Shown here piece by piece: positions 33,034 through 41,938 of a DNA stretch of 64,000 nucleotides. A program made the position numbers and the translations under genes. Location: the NCBI RefSeq assembly GCF_000179595.2, contig NZ_JH556653.1, positions 337,964-401,963 on the forward strand, read 5' to 3'. The stretch is from Acetivibrio cellulolyticus CD2 (GTDB taxonomy: Bacteria > Bacillota > Clostridia > Acetivibrionales > Acetivibrionaceae). Under the pieces are notes generated by a model. It was not told the origin of the DNA. It saw only the letters and a program-made list of their open reading frames with translations, and ran no database searches. The stretch's first letter is position 1. Each line of letters opens with the position of its first letter.

Positions 33034-34755
33034 ATGATTAAAAAATTTTTAGCATACTTTTTGGTTTTGTTTGTTTTGCTTTTATCGGGTGTGAATGTTA
33101 TGGCATCCGAAGTAGCAAATCTTGGTTTTGTGGAAACTGATGTAAATTTGTTACCTGATGGTGATGCCATTGTTTCATATACTGTACGGTATAATATAGT
33201 GCCGGGTAAAACGATGCGGTCATTTACTTTGGCAGGTTTTGACAGACTTACTCCCATCTTTGACAATGAGAATTCATGGGTAATAACAGACGATAATAAA
33301 TCCTATGGTATTAATATAAATGATCTTGGCGGCGGCAATTATAAAATAGTTAATGCTAATGAACAGCGCTTAGGTGGAAAACACCTTACATATAAATTAC
33401 GCTTTGTAGCTGATATGGCTACTGCAGGATATCTTGCCAGAACAACTTCGAATGACGGCATGAAATTAAGGGTGTTTAATTGGGCACCCGTTCAATGGGA
33501 TGAGCCAATGGATCACTATACTGTGACAATAAATTATCCTTTGGTTTTTCCTAAGGATTCAGGCACAAGAGAAGAGGTAGAACAATATTTACTTAAAAAT
33601 TATTTTGCAACGGAAAAATGGATGAATGAAAGTTATAGAATTGATTATAGAGTGGAAAAGATAGAGTCAAGTCCGAGAGTACAAGTATTACTTCATAAGG
33701 ATAAGCCTGAAGCAAAATTTGATTTTAAAATTCAGCAGTACATTGCCGAAGATATTTTTAATCAGATGTCTAATTCTGATAATTCGAATGCTGTAGAATC
33801 AAATGATACGGATTATAACAACTACGAGAAAAGCAATAATTATAATGACGATAATGAATGGACTAGAAATTATGAACAACAGGATAAATCAGCAGGCAGG
33901 AATGTTTTGTTAATTGCTATGGGTATTTTGTTCTTGCTTACTATTGGAGCAGTCGGCAAAAAGCATAAATCAATGGTAAAAGCTCAAGCTACTTTGGACC
34001 AGGTTCAGTGGGCTAGAACGGATTGGGAGCCGCCAAAGCTTGAAATAGCATCTTTTAGAAAAGACGGCACAATTGCTGAGAATTTGGATGAAATAGAGGT
34101 GGCTCTTTTCCTTGGAACTCCATATAAAACCATACTTTCTGCTATTTTATCTAAGCTTGTTGCTTTAGGGTATTTGGAAGAAGTTTCACCAGACCCGCTT
34201 AGAGTACGTCGTATTGATCAAAATAAACCTTTATCTGATTTAAACGACTATGAACGTTTAATGTATGATGCTTCTGCAGATGGTGAGTTTAGCGGGAGAG
34301 AGATAGAGGGTATATTGCAAAAACTTGTGGATAATGTTCAAAAAAAGACCTGGGATTGTGATATAAATGCTACAAGGAAGTATTATGAGGATAAAATGGC
34401 AGAAACATATAAGCAGCAAAAATCAACTTCAGTAAATGAAGCTGATAAAATATACAGCGGAGATCATTATTCCAATTACTGGCCTTATTGGTACTTATAC
34501 TATAATAACACAATATACGACAGATATGAAAATGACTTTAACAGATATGAGGCATCTATGCCTGCAAATCCTGACAATGTGTCATTTAATTCAATTGTAG
34601 ATTCAAAAGAAGGACAATTTGCATGTCATTCGGCATGTCATGATGCATGTCACTCAGCCTGCCATGATGCGTGTCATTCCGCATGTCATTCCGCATGCCA
34701 TGACGCATGCCATTCCGCATGTCACTCGGCATGTGTAAGCGGAGGTGCAGATTGA
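33034..34755 (+). CDS. Membrane protein (DUF2207-like) with Ala-Cys-His repeat tail
   Basis: 573 residues, ATG 33034 behind AAGGTG. Signal peptide or first helix 1-24 ([20 protein letters not shown]); extracellular beta domain about 25-240; low-complexity Asn/Asp/Tyr stretch about 245-285; transmembrane helix about 289-308 ([18 protein letters not shown]); cytoplasmic part with a winged-helix-like block ([20 protein letters not shown]); and an Asn/Tyr-rich segment. The layout resembles DUF2207 proteins, which usually end in Gly/Ser-rich tails. Here residues 530-567 are nine ACH(S/D) units plus a final AC: 10 Cys and 9 His. With the coupled radical SAM enzyme, the tail is probably its substrate. 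By topology it would be cytoplasmic. Metal binding is an alternative. Confidence 0.75.
   Translation: MIKKFLAYFLVLFVLLLSGVNVMASEVANLGFVETDVNLLPDGDAIVSYTVRYNIVPGKTMRSFTLAGFDRLTPIFDNENSWVITDDNKSYGININDLGGGNYKIVNANEQRLGGKHLTYKLRFVADMATAGYLARTTSNDGMKLRVFNWAPVQWDEPMDHYTVTINYPLVFPKDSGTREEVEQYLLKNYFATEKWMNESYRIDYRVEKIESSPRVQVLLHKDKPEAKFDFKIQQYIAEDIFNQMSNSDNSNAVESNDTDYNNYEKSNNYNDDNEWTRNYEQQDKSAGRNVLLIAMGILFLLTIGAVGKKHKSMVKAQATLDQVQWARTDWEPPKLEIASFRKDGTIAENLDEIEVALFLGTPYKTILSAILSKLVALGYLEEVSPDPLRVRRIDQNKPLSDLNDYERLMYDASADGEFSGREIEGILQKLVDNVQKKTWDCDINATRKYYEDKMAETYKQQKSTSVNEADKIYSGDHYSNYWPYWYLYYNNTIYDRYENDFNRYEASMPANPDNVSFNSIVDSKEGQFACHSACHDACHSACHDACHSACHSACHDACHSACHSACVSGGAD
34621..34734 (+). repeat. 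12-bp tandem coding repeats encoding ACH(S/D)
   Basis: Nine 12-base units plus a half unit. Ala codons vary (GCA, GCC, GCG), Cys TGT/TGC, His CAT/CAC, Ser TCG/TCA/TCC, Asp GAT/GAC, yet Ala-Cys-His is invariant. The synonymous drift with fixed residues points to selection on the peptide, not a fresh DNA slippage product. Confidence 0.9.
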
Positions 34756-36077
34756 AAAAATACAAATTATCATGGGTTGATGACTTCCTCAATAGAATAA
34801 AACCGTATGTATATATGCGGCTTAGTGATAATGTGCTTATTCGTATGCCAAATGAGGCCTTTAAACTTAATCCTACAGGCGCTCGTATAATTGCCTATGT
34901 TTTGGAGGGTGGTTCTGTTCAGGATTTTATTAAGGCAAGATCTGATTCGCCTGAAACAGAAGCACAATTAGAGCAGTTTTTTAAAGACTTTTTACGTATG
35001 TGGAATAAGGAAGTGTGTGATAACTATACAACTGCGGCTATACACAGGACAGAATTTAGTCTTGGCTATATCAAACTTCCGGTATTGTCTGAAGTTGCAC
35101 TTACCTACGCGTGTAATATTAAGTGCAAGTTCTGTTATGCAGGATGTACTCAAAAGAAAGATCAGGAGCAGCTTGACACGGAAGGTTTTAAAAAAGTTCT
35201 CGATATTATCCGGTATGAAGCAGAGGTACCGAGTGTTTCATTTACAGGAGGAGAACCATCTACTTACAAAGACCTGCCTGAGCTCATAAAATATGCTTCA
35301 AAGACAAATAAGATGAGAGTAAATCTCATAACCAACGGCACTCTTATCACTCCCGGCAAAGCAAAAGAGTTTGCCCGCGCAGGTCTTGCATCGGCACAGG
35401 TAAGTATTGAATCTCCGTATGCTTCCGAGCATGATGCGATTACAGGGATTCCGGGTTCACATGCTGCTTCAGTAGCTGGACTTAAGGCACTTAAAGATGC
35501 AGGGATAACTGTACATCCACACTTTACCATATGCAAGATGAATAAGAGTAGCTTATTGGAATATCCCGCTTTTTGTAAGAGTATCGGAGGAGAGAGATTT
35601 TCATCAAACATGGTCATACCGGCCGGACGAGGCGGAGATGATGAATTGACTGTAAGTTACAGTGAAATAGGTGAAATAGTAAAAAGTTTGCAAGCTGCAG
35701 CTTCAAAAACAGGAGTTAAATATATGTGGTATTCACCTACGCCTATATGCTTGTTCAACCCTTTAGCGGAAGGACTAGGGAATAGAGGGTGCAGTGCCTG
35801 TGAAGGACTGCTTTCTATAGATCCGAAAGGTAATATATTGCCTTGTTCAAGCTGGCCGGAGCCTATTGGCAACATTTTAGAAGAGGGTTTTGAATCGGTA
35901 TGGTCCAAAAAGAGAAGTGAGTGGATTCGAGGGAAGGGAGCTGCACCTGAGGAGTGTAAGCAATGCAGACATTTTGCAGCTTGTCAGGGAGCTTGCCCTC
36001 TATATTTTAAAGTGCATGGTTGTGCAGAACTACATTCTGCATGGGAATCTATGGGGTTGTCAAAGGGAGGAGCATAA
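34752..36077 (+). CDS. PqqD-like domain fused to radical SAM / SPASM enzyme
   Basis: 441 residues from TTG 34752, overlapping the previous stop (TTGA), with GGAGGTG five bases upstream; translational coupling is clear. Residues about 15-85 are a PqqD-like peptide-recognition domain ([28 protein letters not shown]). The radical SAM motif is CNIKCKFC (CX3CX2C), followed by SFTGGEPS. The C-terminal SPASM domain is complete: CX9GX4C ([16 protein letters not shown]), then [14 protein letters not shown] (CX2CX5CX3C) and a last Cys in VHGC, enough for two auxiliary clusters. Such enzymes install thioether or other cross-links in ribosomal peptides. The neighbouring Cys/His tail is the obvious candidate substrate; the reaction is inferred. 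Confidence 0.85.
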   Translation: MKKYKLSWVDDFLNRIKPYVYMRLSDNVLIRMPNEAFKLNPTGARIIAYVLEGGSVQDFIKARSDSPETEAQLEQFFKDFLRMWNKEVCDNYTTAAIHRTEFSLGYIKLPVLSEVALTYACNIKCKFCYAGCTQKKDQEQLDTEGFKKVLDIIRYEAEVPSVSFTGGEPSTYKDLPELIKYASKTNKMRVNLITNGTLITPGKAKEFARAGLASAQVSIESPYASEHDAITGIPGSHAASVAGLKALKDAGITVHPHFTICKMNKSSLLEYPAFCKSIGGERFSSNMVIPAGRGGDDELTVSYSEIGEIVKSLQAAASKTGVKYMWYSPTPICLFNPLAEGLGNRGCSACEGLLSIDPKGNILPCSSWPEPIGNILEEGFESVWSKKRSEWIRGKGAAPEECKQCRHFAACQGACPLYFKVHGCAELHSAWESMGLSKGGA

Positions 36078-36078
36078 T

Positions 36079-37065
36079 ATGAATAACTGGATTCGAATAC
36101 CGGGTTTTCCACCGCCCGAAAAACAGAGCAGTGTCAGGTTTTATGTGTTTAAAAGTCTCTCTTATTCTACTAGGATGATGCTATATTTACTACTTATAGC
36201 TGCAGGTTTTTTATTTCAAGTTTTAATGCTTAAGGTTTGGCCGGGAGCTGTTTTTTTAATTTGTGCCACTGTACTGAACTTAGTCCGGGGCTATGACAGC
36301 CGCGTAAGATTAAATGCTTTTCATATTGACAGCAACTGGACACAGGTTGATATGGAGAGGATTCATCAGATTGAAGAGCTTGATAGTAAAACAACAAAAT
36401 GGGATAAAGATATACTTGATATAAGCAACGGAAGAGGCTCTTATATGTTTGTATTTATAGTTATGGTGATTATAATAACAGCTAGCCTTTTTGGAAGTAG
36501 TCCAGCTTATGGAACAGTAGTGAAAATTATTATAACAGATATAATAATTCTTATACTGCCTTTGTGGTTTAATGGAATACGGAGAATACTCAAACAGGGC
36601 AATTTAGGTATTAAAGTAGATATAATAAGTAAAATGGAAAAAGCTTTTCAGACTATAAAGAAAGCCGGAGAGAATTTTAAACCAGCACTAATGCTTTCGA
36701 GAGATAAGAATGGGAATAGTGTTCCGAAAGATGCCAGATTTACTATTACATTTGACAATATGCCAGCAGATTTTTATGGCATTCAGGCACATGTTAACAT
36801 AAATTTGATACAGGGCGCAAGTTATCCCTATTTTTACTGTGTAATAGCCGCTAAAACAGGTTTTGGGTTGGAAAAATATAAAAGTCAAATCCCAGTTCCC
36901 CAAAATGTTGTTGTAAGTTTTGAAAAGGGTACTGCTGAGGTAATTGTTATTAGACAATATACAACAAATACATCAGGATATCATACAAAGATAAATGACT
37001 GCAGTAGAATAATGGATACAGCTGTGAAAGCTGCCAGAATAATTCTTGGTGATAAGCAGCAATAA
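36079..37065 (+). CDS. Unrecognised membrane protein, third gene of the radical SAM operon
   Basis: 328 residues from ATG 36079, one base after the radical SAM stop, with GGGAGG eight bases upstream. Two hydrophobic hairpins: about 32-72 (MMLYLLLIAAGFLFQVLML, AVFLICATVLNLV) and about 122-165 (YMFVFIVMVIIITASLFG, IIITDIIILILPLWF), leaving a C-terminal soluble domain about 170-328 with beta character. It has no Cys motif and no known catalytic signature. Tight spacing ties it to the modification cassette; it could be a partner, exporter part or receptor of the tail protein. I do not recognise the family. Confidence 0.65.
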   Translation: MNNWIRIPGFPPPEKQSSVRFYVFKSLSYSTRMMLYLLLIAAGFLFQVLMLKVWPGAVFLICATVLNLVRGYDSRVRLNAFHIDSNWTQVDMERIHQIEELDSKTTKWDKDILDISNGRGSYMFVFIVMVIIITASLFGSSPAYGTVVKIIITDIIILILPLWFNGIRRILKQGNLGIKVDIISKMEKAFQTIKKAGENFKPALMLSRDKNGNSVPKDARFTITFDNMPADFYGIQAHVNINLIQGASYPYFYCVIAAKTGFGLEKYKSQIPVPQNVVVSFEKGTAEVIVIRQYTTNTSGYHTKINDCSRIMDTAVKAARIILGDKQQ

Positions 37066-37128
37066 GGCAGTTGTTAAGGTTAATTATATTTGATCAACTG
37101 CTCATAAAATTGCTTTTTAAATTAACTT

Positions 37129-37171
37129 TGTGGAAAACCTGTTGATAATATGTGTGTAAATTGTGGATAAG
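37129..37171. other. Three DnaA-box-like 9-mers
   Basis: TGTGGAAAA, TGTTGATAA and TGTGGATAA occur within 43 bases; the last is an exact reverse of TTATCCACA. No AT-rich unwinding region or dnaA/dnaN neighbours are seen, so this is not called an origin. Confidence 0.35.
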
Positions 37172-37230
37172 TTTTCTGCATACTAAGGAATCAAATTTTT
37201 CGTTATTCAGAGTAGGAATATGTTCCAGAA

Positions 37231-37274
37231 CTAAAAAGAAAGCCCGGTCCACCGTTTTATAGGTATTCCGGGCT
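37231..37274 (-). terminator. Terminator of the dockerin gene
   Basis: AGCCCGG (37241-37247) pairs with CCGGGCT (37268-37274), with inner ACC/GGT pairing; read leftward it is followed by TTTCTTTTT. It lies ten bases after the dockerin-protein stop. Read rightward it could also slow transcripts of the radical SAM operon (GGTTTTG follows). Confidence 0.8.
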
Positions 37275-37284
37275 GGTTTTGCAA

Positions 37285-38880
37285 TCAATTATTATTTGTA
37301 TTCTGATCGCTGGTATTTTTAGTTAAATGTATGATTGCATCAGGTTTGGATGAAGGACCTATAGAACCAAAATATATTTCCACATCTTTTGTTTCCTCAG
37401 AGCCTGTATCAATTGGAGTTATGTAGAATCCTTCCTTTGGATTATCATCTCCAGTTGGTGTAAATATATTACTTCCCACAATTCTCCAGAAGTAACCAAA
37501 ATCTATTTTTTCATAATCTACACCGTTTTCTGCACTCCCTGATAAGCTAAAGTAAGTTTTTGCCCAACCGTCTGCATATAAAGGTCCATGACACTCAGTT
37601 ACAGCTGAGACCCAAATTTTATTCGATGAAGATTTTTCAACAGTAATTTCAACTCCAGGATTTTTTTTGACATCTATACCGCCAACTTTGTAAACCGTAA
37701 CCATACCAGTTCCGGGAGTAGGTGTAGCAGGCGTAGATGTAGGAGGTATTGGAGTGCTTGGGATTATATTATTAGAAGATTTCGGAAAATCAGATATCAT
37801 ACCAAGTAAATATTTTCTTACATATGCAAAGTCAATAGCATTAATTTGTTTGCTGTCATCTACATCAGCACAATAAAATCCTGATTCAACAGGAAACCTA
37901 TCAATCAGACCCATTATATATTTTCTCATAAGCATAAAGTCAAGAGAATTGACTTTATTATTTCCATCAAGGTCACCAACTATAGCATTACCGCTATCTC
38001 TTGCTCTTAAATTACTTAGTAGTTCAATATCTCTATTCCCTTTATACGCTTTGATACTTGCACTGGCAGCAATATCAGAAGATTGTGTCAGTGGAACTAC
38101 TCCTTCAAATTCTACAATTTGATCAGTATTACCTGTTATACTAGGCGAGTATTCATATGTTTTTGTATTACCATTGTTTGTGATACCAAGAGTAATACCG
38201 GTTGCATCGATTTTTGCTCTTAGGTGAGTTTGTGCTATAAAGGATGCGCCGTTATCACCGGGCACAAAATCTTTCAAATACCATTCATTGTATATATAGG
38301 CATTAATGCTTTCCTGCTCGCCCATTTCATCGTATTCAGCAAGAAGATTTTGCTTTAGTAATGCTAAATCTCTAGAGTTTATAATTCCATCAGAATCTTG
38401 ATCTATTAAGTTGTTGGCATTTTTAAGAAAGTCTGTATTTAACTTTCCCTTTCCTATTTTGACTCTTACAGTTTTATCACCTTTTTTAGCATTAACGTAT
38501 GCACCAAAATTTATTGTATCGGATTCTCCAGAGCTAAAACCAGTCAAAACTATTTTAACTTCCTGATCGAAATTTCCATTGTCATCAATTTCTATATTCT
38601 CAGTTAATGAAGGAAACTCAGCACTCTCAACAATAAGACTATCAGCATCTGTATTTCCTGTAATATGTACGTTTGCATATACCTGAATATAAGTTACGTC
38701 CGGTGGTATGAGCATATGCTGAATAGCTAGTTCAAAACTAGGCTGCCAGTCATCGTTTAAATTTAAAACTACGTCTCCTGAAATACATGTATTGTATTCA
38801 GGGTCGGTCTGTTCAGCAAAAACATTAATACTTCCAAACATCATAACAAAAAATACTATAGCTATAAGAAGTTTTTTCAA
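37285..38880 (-). CDS. Secreted dockerin type I protein with extra EF-hand repeat
   Basis: 531 residues from TTG 38880, preferred because GGGGGG and AAGG precede it and the signal peptide (KKLLIAIVFFVMMFGSINVFA) begins there. A beta domain lies at about 25-150 and a single orphan dockerin-like calcium loop at about 158-185 (DQDSDGIINSRDLALLKQNL). A second beta domain is followed by a paired type I dockerin about 298-361 (GDLDGNNKVNSLDFMLMRKY, ADVDDSKQINAIDFAYVRKY). A Pro/Thr linker leads to a C-terminal beta domain of about 140 residues. Dockerins bind cohesins on scaffoldins, so the protein probably joins a cellulosome-type complex. The flanking domains show no glycosidase motif. Confidence 0.85.
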   Translation of the reverse strand: MKKLLIAIVFFVMMFGSINVFAEQTDPEYNTCISGDVVLNLNDDWQPSFELAIQHMLIPPDVTYIQVYANVHITGNTDADSLIVESAEFPSLTENIEIDDNGNFDQEVKIVLTGFSSGESDTINFGAYVNAKKGDKTVRVKIGKGKLNTDFLKNANNLIDQDSDGIINSRDLALLKQNLLAEYDEMGEQESINAYIYNEWYLKDFVPGDNGASFIAQTHLRAKIDATGITLGITNNGNTKTYEYSPSITGNTDQIVEFEGVVPLTQSSDIAASASIKAYKGNRDIELLSNLRARDSGNAIVGDLDGNNKVNSLDFMLMRKYIMGLIDRFPVESGFYCADVDDSKQINAIDFAYVRKYLLGMISDFPKSSNNIIPSTPIPPTSTPATPTPGTGMVTVYKVGGIDVKKNPGVEITVEKSSSNKIWVSAVTECHGPLYADGWAKTYFSLSGSAENGVDYEKIDFGYFWRIVGSNIFTPTGDDNPKEGFYITPIDTGSEETKDVEIYFGSIGPSSKPDAIIHLTKNTSDQNTNNN

Positions 38881-39162
38881 CCTTATTCCCCCCAAAATTT
38901 ATATTTTTTGTGCAGAAAAATTACATTTCATTTTAAAGGATCAGAACTTCACCTCCCCAAGCAAGACTTCACATAAATCCCAGCTAAATTATTATTTGGT
39001 TTATACCCCCTCCTTAAAAAGTCTTTTGAATTACTATATCTAAATAATACCATATAAAATAAGAATAATCACACTATAAAGCAAATCTATTTTAGTTATG
39101 TTCACTATGGTTATGGTGCAATCATTTTAAAATTCGCCGACAATAAAATTTCTGGAATAGCT
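38881..39162. other. Intergenic region upstream of the dockerin gene
   Basis: AT-rich leader and promoter region for the dockerin gene. No gene, repeat or convincing consensus promoter was identified beyond short AT boxes. Confidence 0.4.
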
Positions 39163-39214
39163 AGTGCTTTTTAACATTACTAATTTCTAGTCTTTCATAA
39201 TGTTAAAAATGCAC
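39163..39214. repeat. Stem-loop with 16-17-bp stem
   Basis: AGTGCTTTTTAACATTA (39163-39179) pairs with TAATGTTAAAAATGCACT (39197-39214) with one bulged base. It belongs to a 636-base gene-free stretch between the dockerin and anti-sigma genes. Weak T tract, so the role is unclear. Confidence 0.6.
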
Positions 39215-39239
39215 TTTTAAGTAATGAGGAAAATATAAT

Positions 39240-39296
39240 TTCCACTTTTCACGCGGCCTGTTTGGCATAAAATAAGGCCTTATGTGAAAAGTGGAA
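39240..39296. repeat. Stem-loop with perfect 13-bp stem
   Basis: TTCCACTTTTCAC (39240-39252) pairs with GTGAAAAGTGGAA (39284-39296), with inner GGCC/GGCC pairing. It could be a terminator variant for the anti-sigma operon (read leftward) or an interspersed palindrome; there is no good U tract. Confidence 0.6.
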
Positions 39297-39384
39297 GTTA
39301 TTTTATAGATAGCATAACATTTAAATTTTCTCTATTGTGAATCTACCAAATTCCCTGTTCTTTACAAGACTTCTCAAAAAGCCT

Positions 39385-39477
39385 TATCCATCTCTTCTAT
39401 TGAAGCATAGTTACTTTCCTTCCACCCTCTGTGCACAGACGCTCCCATAGCTTCAAGACCAATTATCATTCACTTTC
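39385..39477 (-). pseudogene. Possible short coding remnant
   Basis: Downstream of the anti-sigma stop the minus strand reads MIIGLEAMGASVHRGWKESN and continues to a stop after EEMDKAF. The composition is protein-like but too short to identify, and no ribosome site precedes it. It may be a decayed gene end. Confidence 0.2.
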
Positions 39478-39516
39478 CATCATCCTTTTCCAGTGTGCCA
39501 CAGAATTTTGATAAGT

Positions 39517-41118
39517 CTATTCTGAAGTAGTAATATTTTTCCCACTTGACTTTTCTACCGATTTGAATATGGTTTGTTCCTCCTCGGTTTTAACATCATA
39601 ATTGACAATTTCAAACTCCCCTGCATTTTGCTCAGTAATATTGTTTTTATCAGCACCCTCAGGTAATATCATTTTTATTGTTGCTATTCTTGATTCATCA
39701 ATCCAATATGCACGGAAGGAAAGAAAATCATCTGAATTTATTTCTCCCTGGTCCTCTGTACTCATGTAAGCACACCCATTCTTCCAGCTAAAAATCATAT
39801 TTTTCCCACTGGAATCTAATCGGAAGCCCCAGGAGTTTTCATCATAATATTTACTGTCAAATTGATTTAATATCCCTTCTTTAGTATCATATACTCTAAA
39901 TTTATCAGGGCTGTTAAAAACTAAAAACCTAAAATCTTCTAAGTACACATTATCTCCAACTTGAGCACTCTGATCATCTGAGGCCTCTTCAAATGTGCCT
40001 CCCTTTTTATCAAAGTGATATTTTTTCAAAACGCCATCTTTCAAAGCCACAGAAAAATTATCCTTGGAATTTATAAAAAGTGGATTAAAGTCAACATTTA
40101 TTTTTACACCAATCTCATAAGTGTCTTTTTTTAAGAAATATATATTTCCATCTGAATAAAATGATACCTCTCCCTCATCTGATACAAATATTTTTTCAAT
40201 ATTAAATGCTGTATTCTCTATTTCATAGAATTTTTTATTAGTAGCATTAAAAAGTTTTATGTTTGAATTTGCATTTTTGTTAGCATAAACATAAAATCGT
40301 CCGTTAAAAGACCAATTATCAATTATATTTTTAAAATTCCCCTTTTCGATGATATGATATTTGCCAGTGTCTGTTTCCAGCATATATATATTAGAATCAA
40401 GCTGGTAATCTTCACTTTCATAAAGACAATTTCCTATAACTACATAATTACCATTCGAATTGAATCTGAAATCGCTTACCACTGAGCCTTGAACATGGTC
40501 TGCATTCATGTTTTTCAGGTCTGCAACTTTATATATTGATCCATTTTTGTAGCCAACCAAGGCTGCATAACTTTTAAAAAATATTTTTTCTCTACTTCCA
40601 TAAGAAATAGTCCAAGGGGCTACCCCAAGTCCATCTTTGTTTAAATCCTCAACTAACTTTTGCCCTGTGATCTCTGAAGTCTTGTTGTCAACCTGTTCAA
40701 TTTGGATCTCTGATAAGGAAGACTCTATCTTAACTCTATCACTTTTATTTAATATATTCCCAACTGCACTCTTAACAGCCTCCCTAAAAGGATTGCAAAA
40801 GAACATCATAGCTATTATTAATACAATACCCAGAGCAGGAACAAATCCTTTTAGTAAAGGCTTCATATTAAAACCATGTACCAACTTATGCCTTTGTTTG
40901 TATTTATTAGTATTAATTTTAGAAAGAATACTTTCAATCGGAATCTCTTTAATCTCTGTCTCCTCTTTAGCAAAGTCTAAAAAGATCTTATCTTTTCTAA
41001 TCATATCCTTGCAAATTTTGCAATTTTCAAGATGGTTTTCAAACTCAGCTTTATCTTCCATACATAACAAACCATCATTATACTTTTGAATATAGTATCC
41101 ATCATATTTGCACTTCAT
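39517..41118 (-). CDS. Anti-sigma factor with zinc finger and beta-propeller-like sensor
   Basis: 533 residues from ATG 41118, nine bases after GGGGAGG and overlapping the sigma-factor gene by 17 bases. The N-terminal cytoplasmic part has the zf-HC2/ZAS motif HLENCKICK (HX3CX2C), followed by one transmembrane helix at about 72-92 (FVPALGIVLIIAMMFFCNP). The ~430-residue extracellular part has repeated strand patterns (VVIGNCLYESEDYQLDSNIY, FYVYANKNANSNIKLFN) consistent with a WD40/PD40-like propeller. The protein should hold the sigma factor inactive at the membrane until an outside signal is sensed. The extracellular ligand is not evident. Confidence 0.85.
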   Translation of the reverse strand: MKCKYDGYYIQKYNDGLLCMEDKAEFENHLENCKICKDMIRKDKIFLDFAKEETEIKEIPIESILSKINTNKYKQRHKLVHGFNMKPLLKGFVPALGIVLIIAMMFFCNPFREAVKSAVGNILNKSDRVKIESSLSEIQIEQVDNKTSEITGQKLVEDLNKDGLGVAPWTISYGSREKIFFKSYAALVGYKNGSIYKVADLKNMNADHVQGSVVSDFRFNSNGNYVVIGNCLYESEDYQLDSNIYMLETDTGKYHIIEKGNFKNIIDNWSFNGRFYVYANKNANSNIKLFNATNKKFYEIENTAFNIEKIFVSDEGEVSFYSDGNIYFLKKDTYEIGVKINVDFNPLFINSKDNFSVALKDGVLKKYHFDKKGGTFEEASDDQSAQVGDNVYLEDFRFLVFNSPDKFRVYDTKEGILNQFDSKYYDENSWGFRLDSSGKNMIFSWKNGCAYMSTEDQGEINSDDFLSFRAYWIDESRIATIKMILPEGADKNNITEQNAGEFEIVNYDVKTEEEQTIFKSVEKSSGKNITTSE

Positions 41119-41665
41119 AATACTCATCCTCCCCAAAACTTTTACCATGCAATTCACTAAGCCTTTTTCTTGCCCTCAATATTCTCATTTTTACCGATTC
41201 AGGCGACTTCTTAAATATTTCTCCAATCTCTTTAAAGGAAAGTTCATGGCAATATTTCAAGATAATCATTGCCTTAATATCTTTATCCATTGATTTAAAC
41301 ATTTTTTGTATAAGATCTTTATAGTACAGATTTTCAAGATACCTATCCGGCTCAAAATCACTTGCTTTTAAAATAAAATCATCCAAATCCTCTGTTCTTA
41401 GAAGTTTCTTTTTCTTAGAATCCTTGAAAGTATTTATGGCAACTCTGAATATCCAAGTTGAAAACTCCCAATTATCACTATATTTATGCAGGTTATTATA
41501 GACCTTTATAAATATTTCCTGAGCCAAATCTTTTGCATCCTCAGTATTAACACCCATTTTAATAATAAATGAAGTAATCTTTGGATAATACTTATTCACC
41601 AGATTTGGAAACAGCTCAGTGTTTCCTTCTATGATCTGTTTTACAATTATTTTGTCAGTATCCAT
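41102..41665 (-). CDS. ECF-type RNA polymerase sigma factor
   Basis: 187 residues from ATG 41665 with GAGGAGAG upstream. Region 2 is visible as LFPNLVNKYYPKITSFI, DAKDLAQEIFIKVYNNL and FSTWIFRVAINTFKD. Region 4 carries the helix-turn-helix LKYCHELSFKEIGEIFKKSP followed by SVKMRILRARKRL. It belongs to the two-domain extracytoplasmic-function class and is co-transcribed with its anti-sigma factor (17-base overlap). Directly upstream are two copies of GKTACTTTTTAA and a weak ECF-style TGTTAC...CGTATAA pair with an 18-base spacer, so autoregulation is plausible. Confidence 0.9.
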   Translation of the reverse strand: MDTDKIIVKQIIEGNTELFPNLVNKYYPKITSFIIKMGVNTEDAKDLAQEIFIKVYNNLHKYSDNWEFSTWIFRVAINTFKDSKKKKLLRTEDLDDFILKASDFEPDRYLENLYYKDLIQKMFKSMDKDIKAMIILKYCHELSFKEIGEIFKKSPESVKMRILRARKRLSELHGKSFGEDEYYEVQI

Positions 41666-41723
41666 TTCTTCTCTCCTCATTTACCTATGGCCCATAGTAC
41701 ATTTTTGCTTCTATATATTCTTA

Positions 41724-41770
41724 TACGACAAAGCTATGTTAAAAAGTAACACTATAATTTAAAAAGTACC
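41724..41770 (-). promoter_or_regulatory. Candidate autoregulated ECF promoter region
   Basis: TTAAAAAGTAAC (41739-41750) and TTAAAAAGTACC (41759-41770) are 11/12 identical with a 20-bp step. On the minus strand TGTTAC (41751-41746), 18 bases, CGTA (41727-41724) resembles an ECF promoter, though the spacer is longer than usual. Confidence 0.35.
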
Positions 41771-41938
41771 AACTTTTATTTTACCTATTTTATATGGATT
41801 TGAGTATGTGTAATTTAATAGTGTTATTAGAGTATTCCATGCCTAAGAAAGTAAAACCATCCTAATTTCCTTATTTGATAGGAATTTGATTTTAATATAA
41901 TTTAAATTTAGGATCTGAATATTGGGGTAATGCTCGTA

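Noticed and set aside
34621-34734. Possible CRISPR-like array
   Set aside because: Units are 12 bases, directly adjacent without spacers, and in frame inside a gene.
34586-34792. Minus-strand frame rich in Met-Arg/Asp-Met-His repeats over the ACH repeats
   Set aside because: It is simply the reverse reading of the 12-base repeats; codon variation fits the plus-strand protein.
33034-36077. Classification of the radical SAM cassette as a SCIFF or PQQ system
   Set aside because: No 45-residue six-Cys precursor, no pqqA/B/C/E neighbours; the substrate candidate is a long membrane protein.
37129-37171. Replication origin suggested by three DnaA-box-like sequences
   Set aside because: No unwinding element, no dnaA/dnaN/gyrase genes and only one exact box; a similar exact box also occurs alone near 4238.
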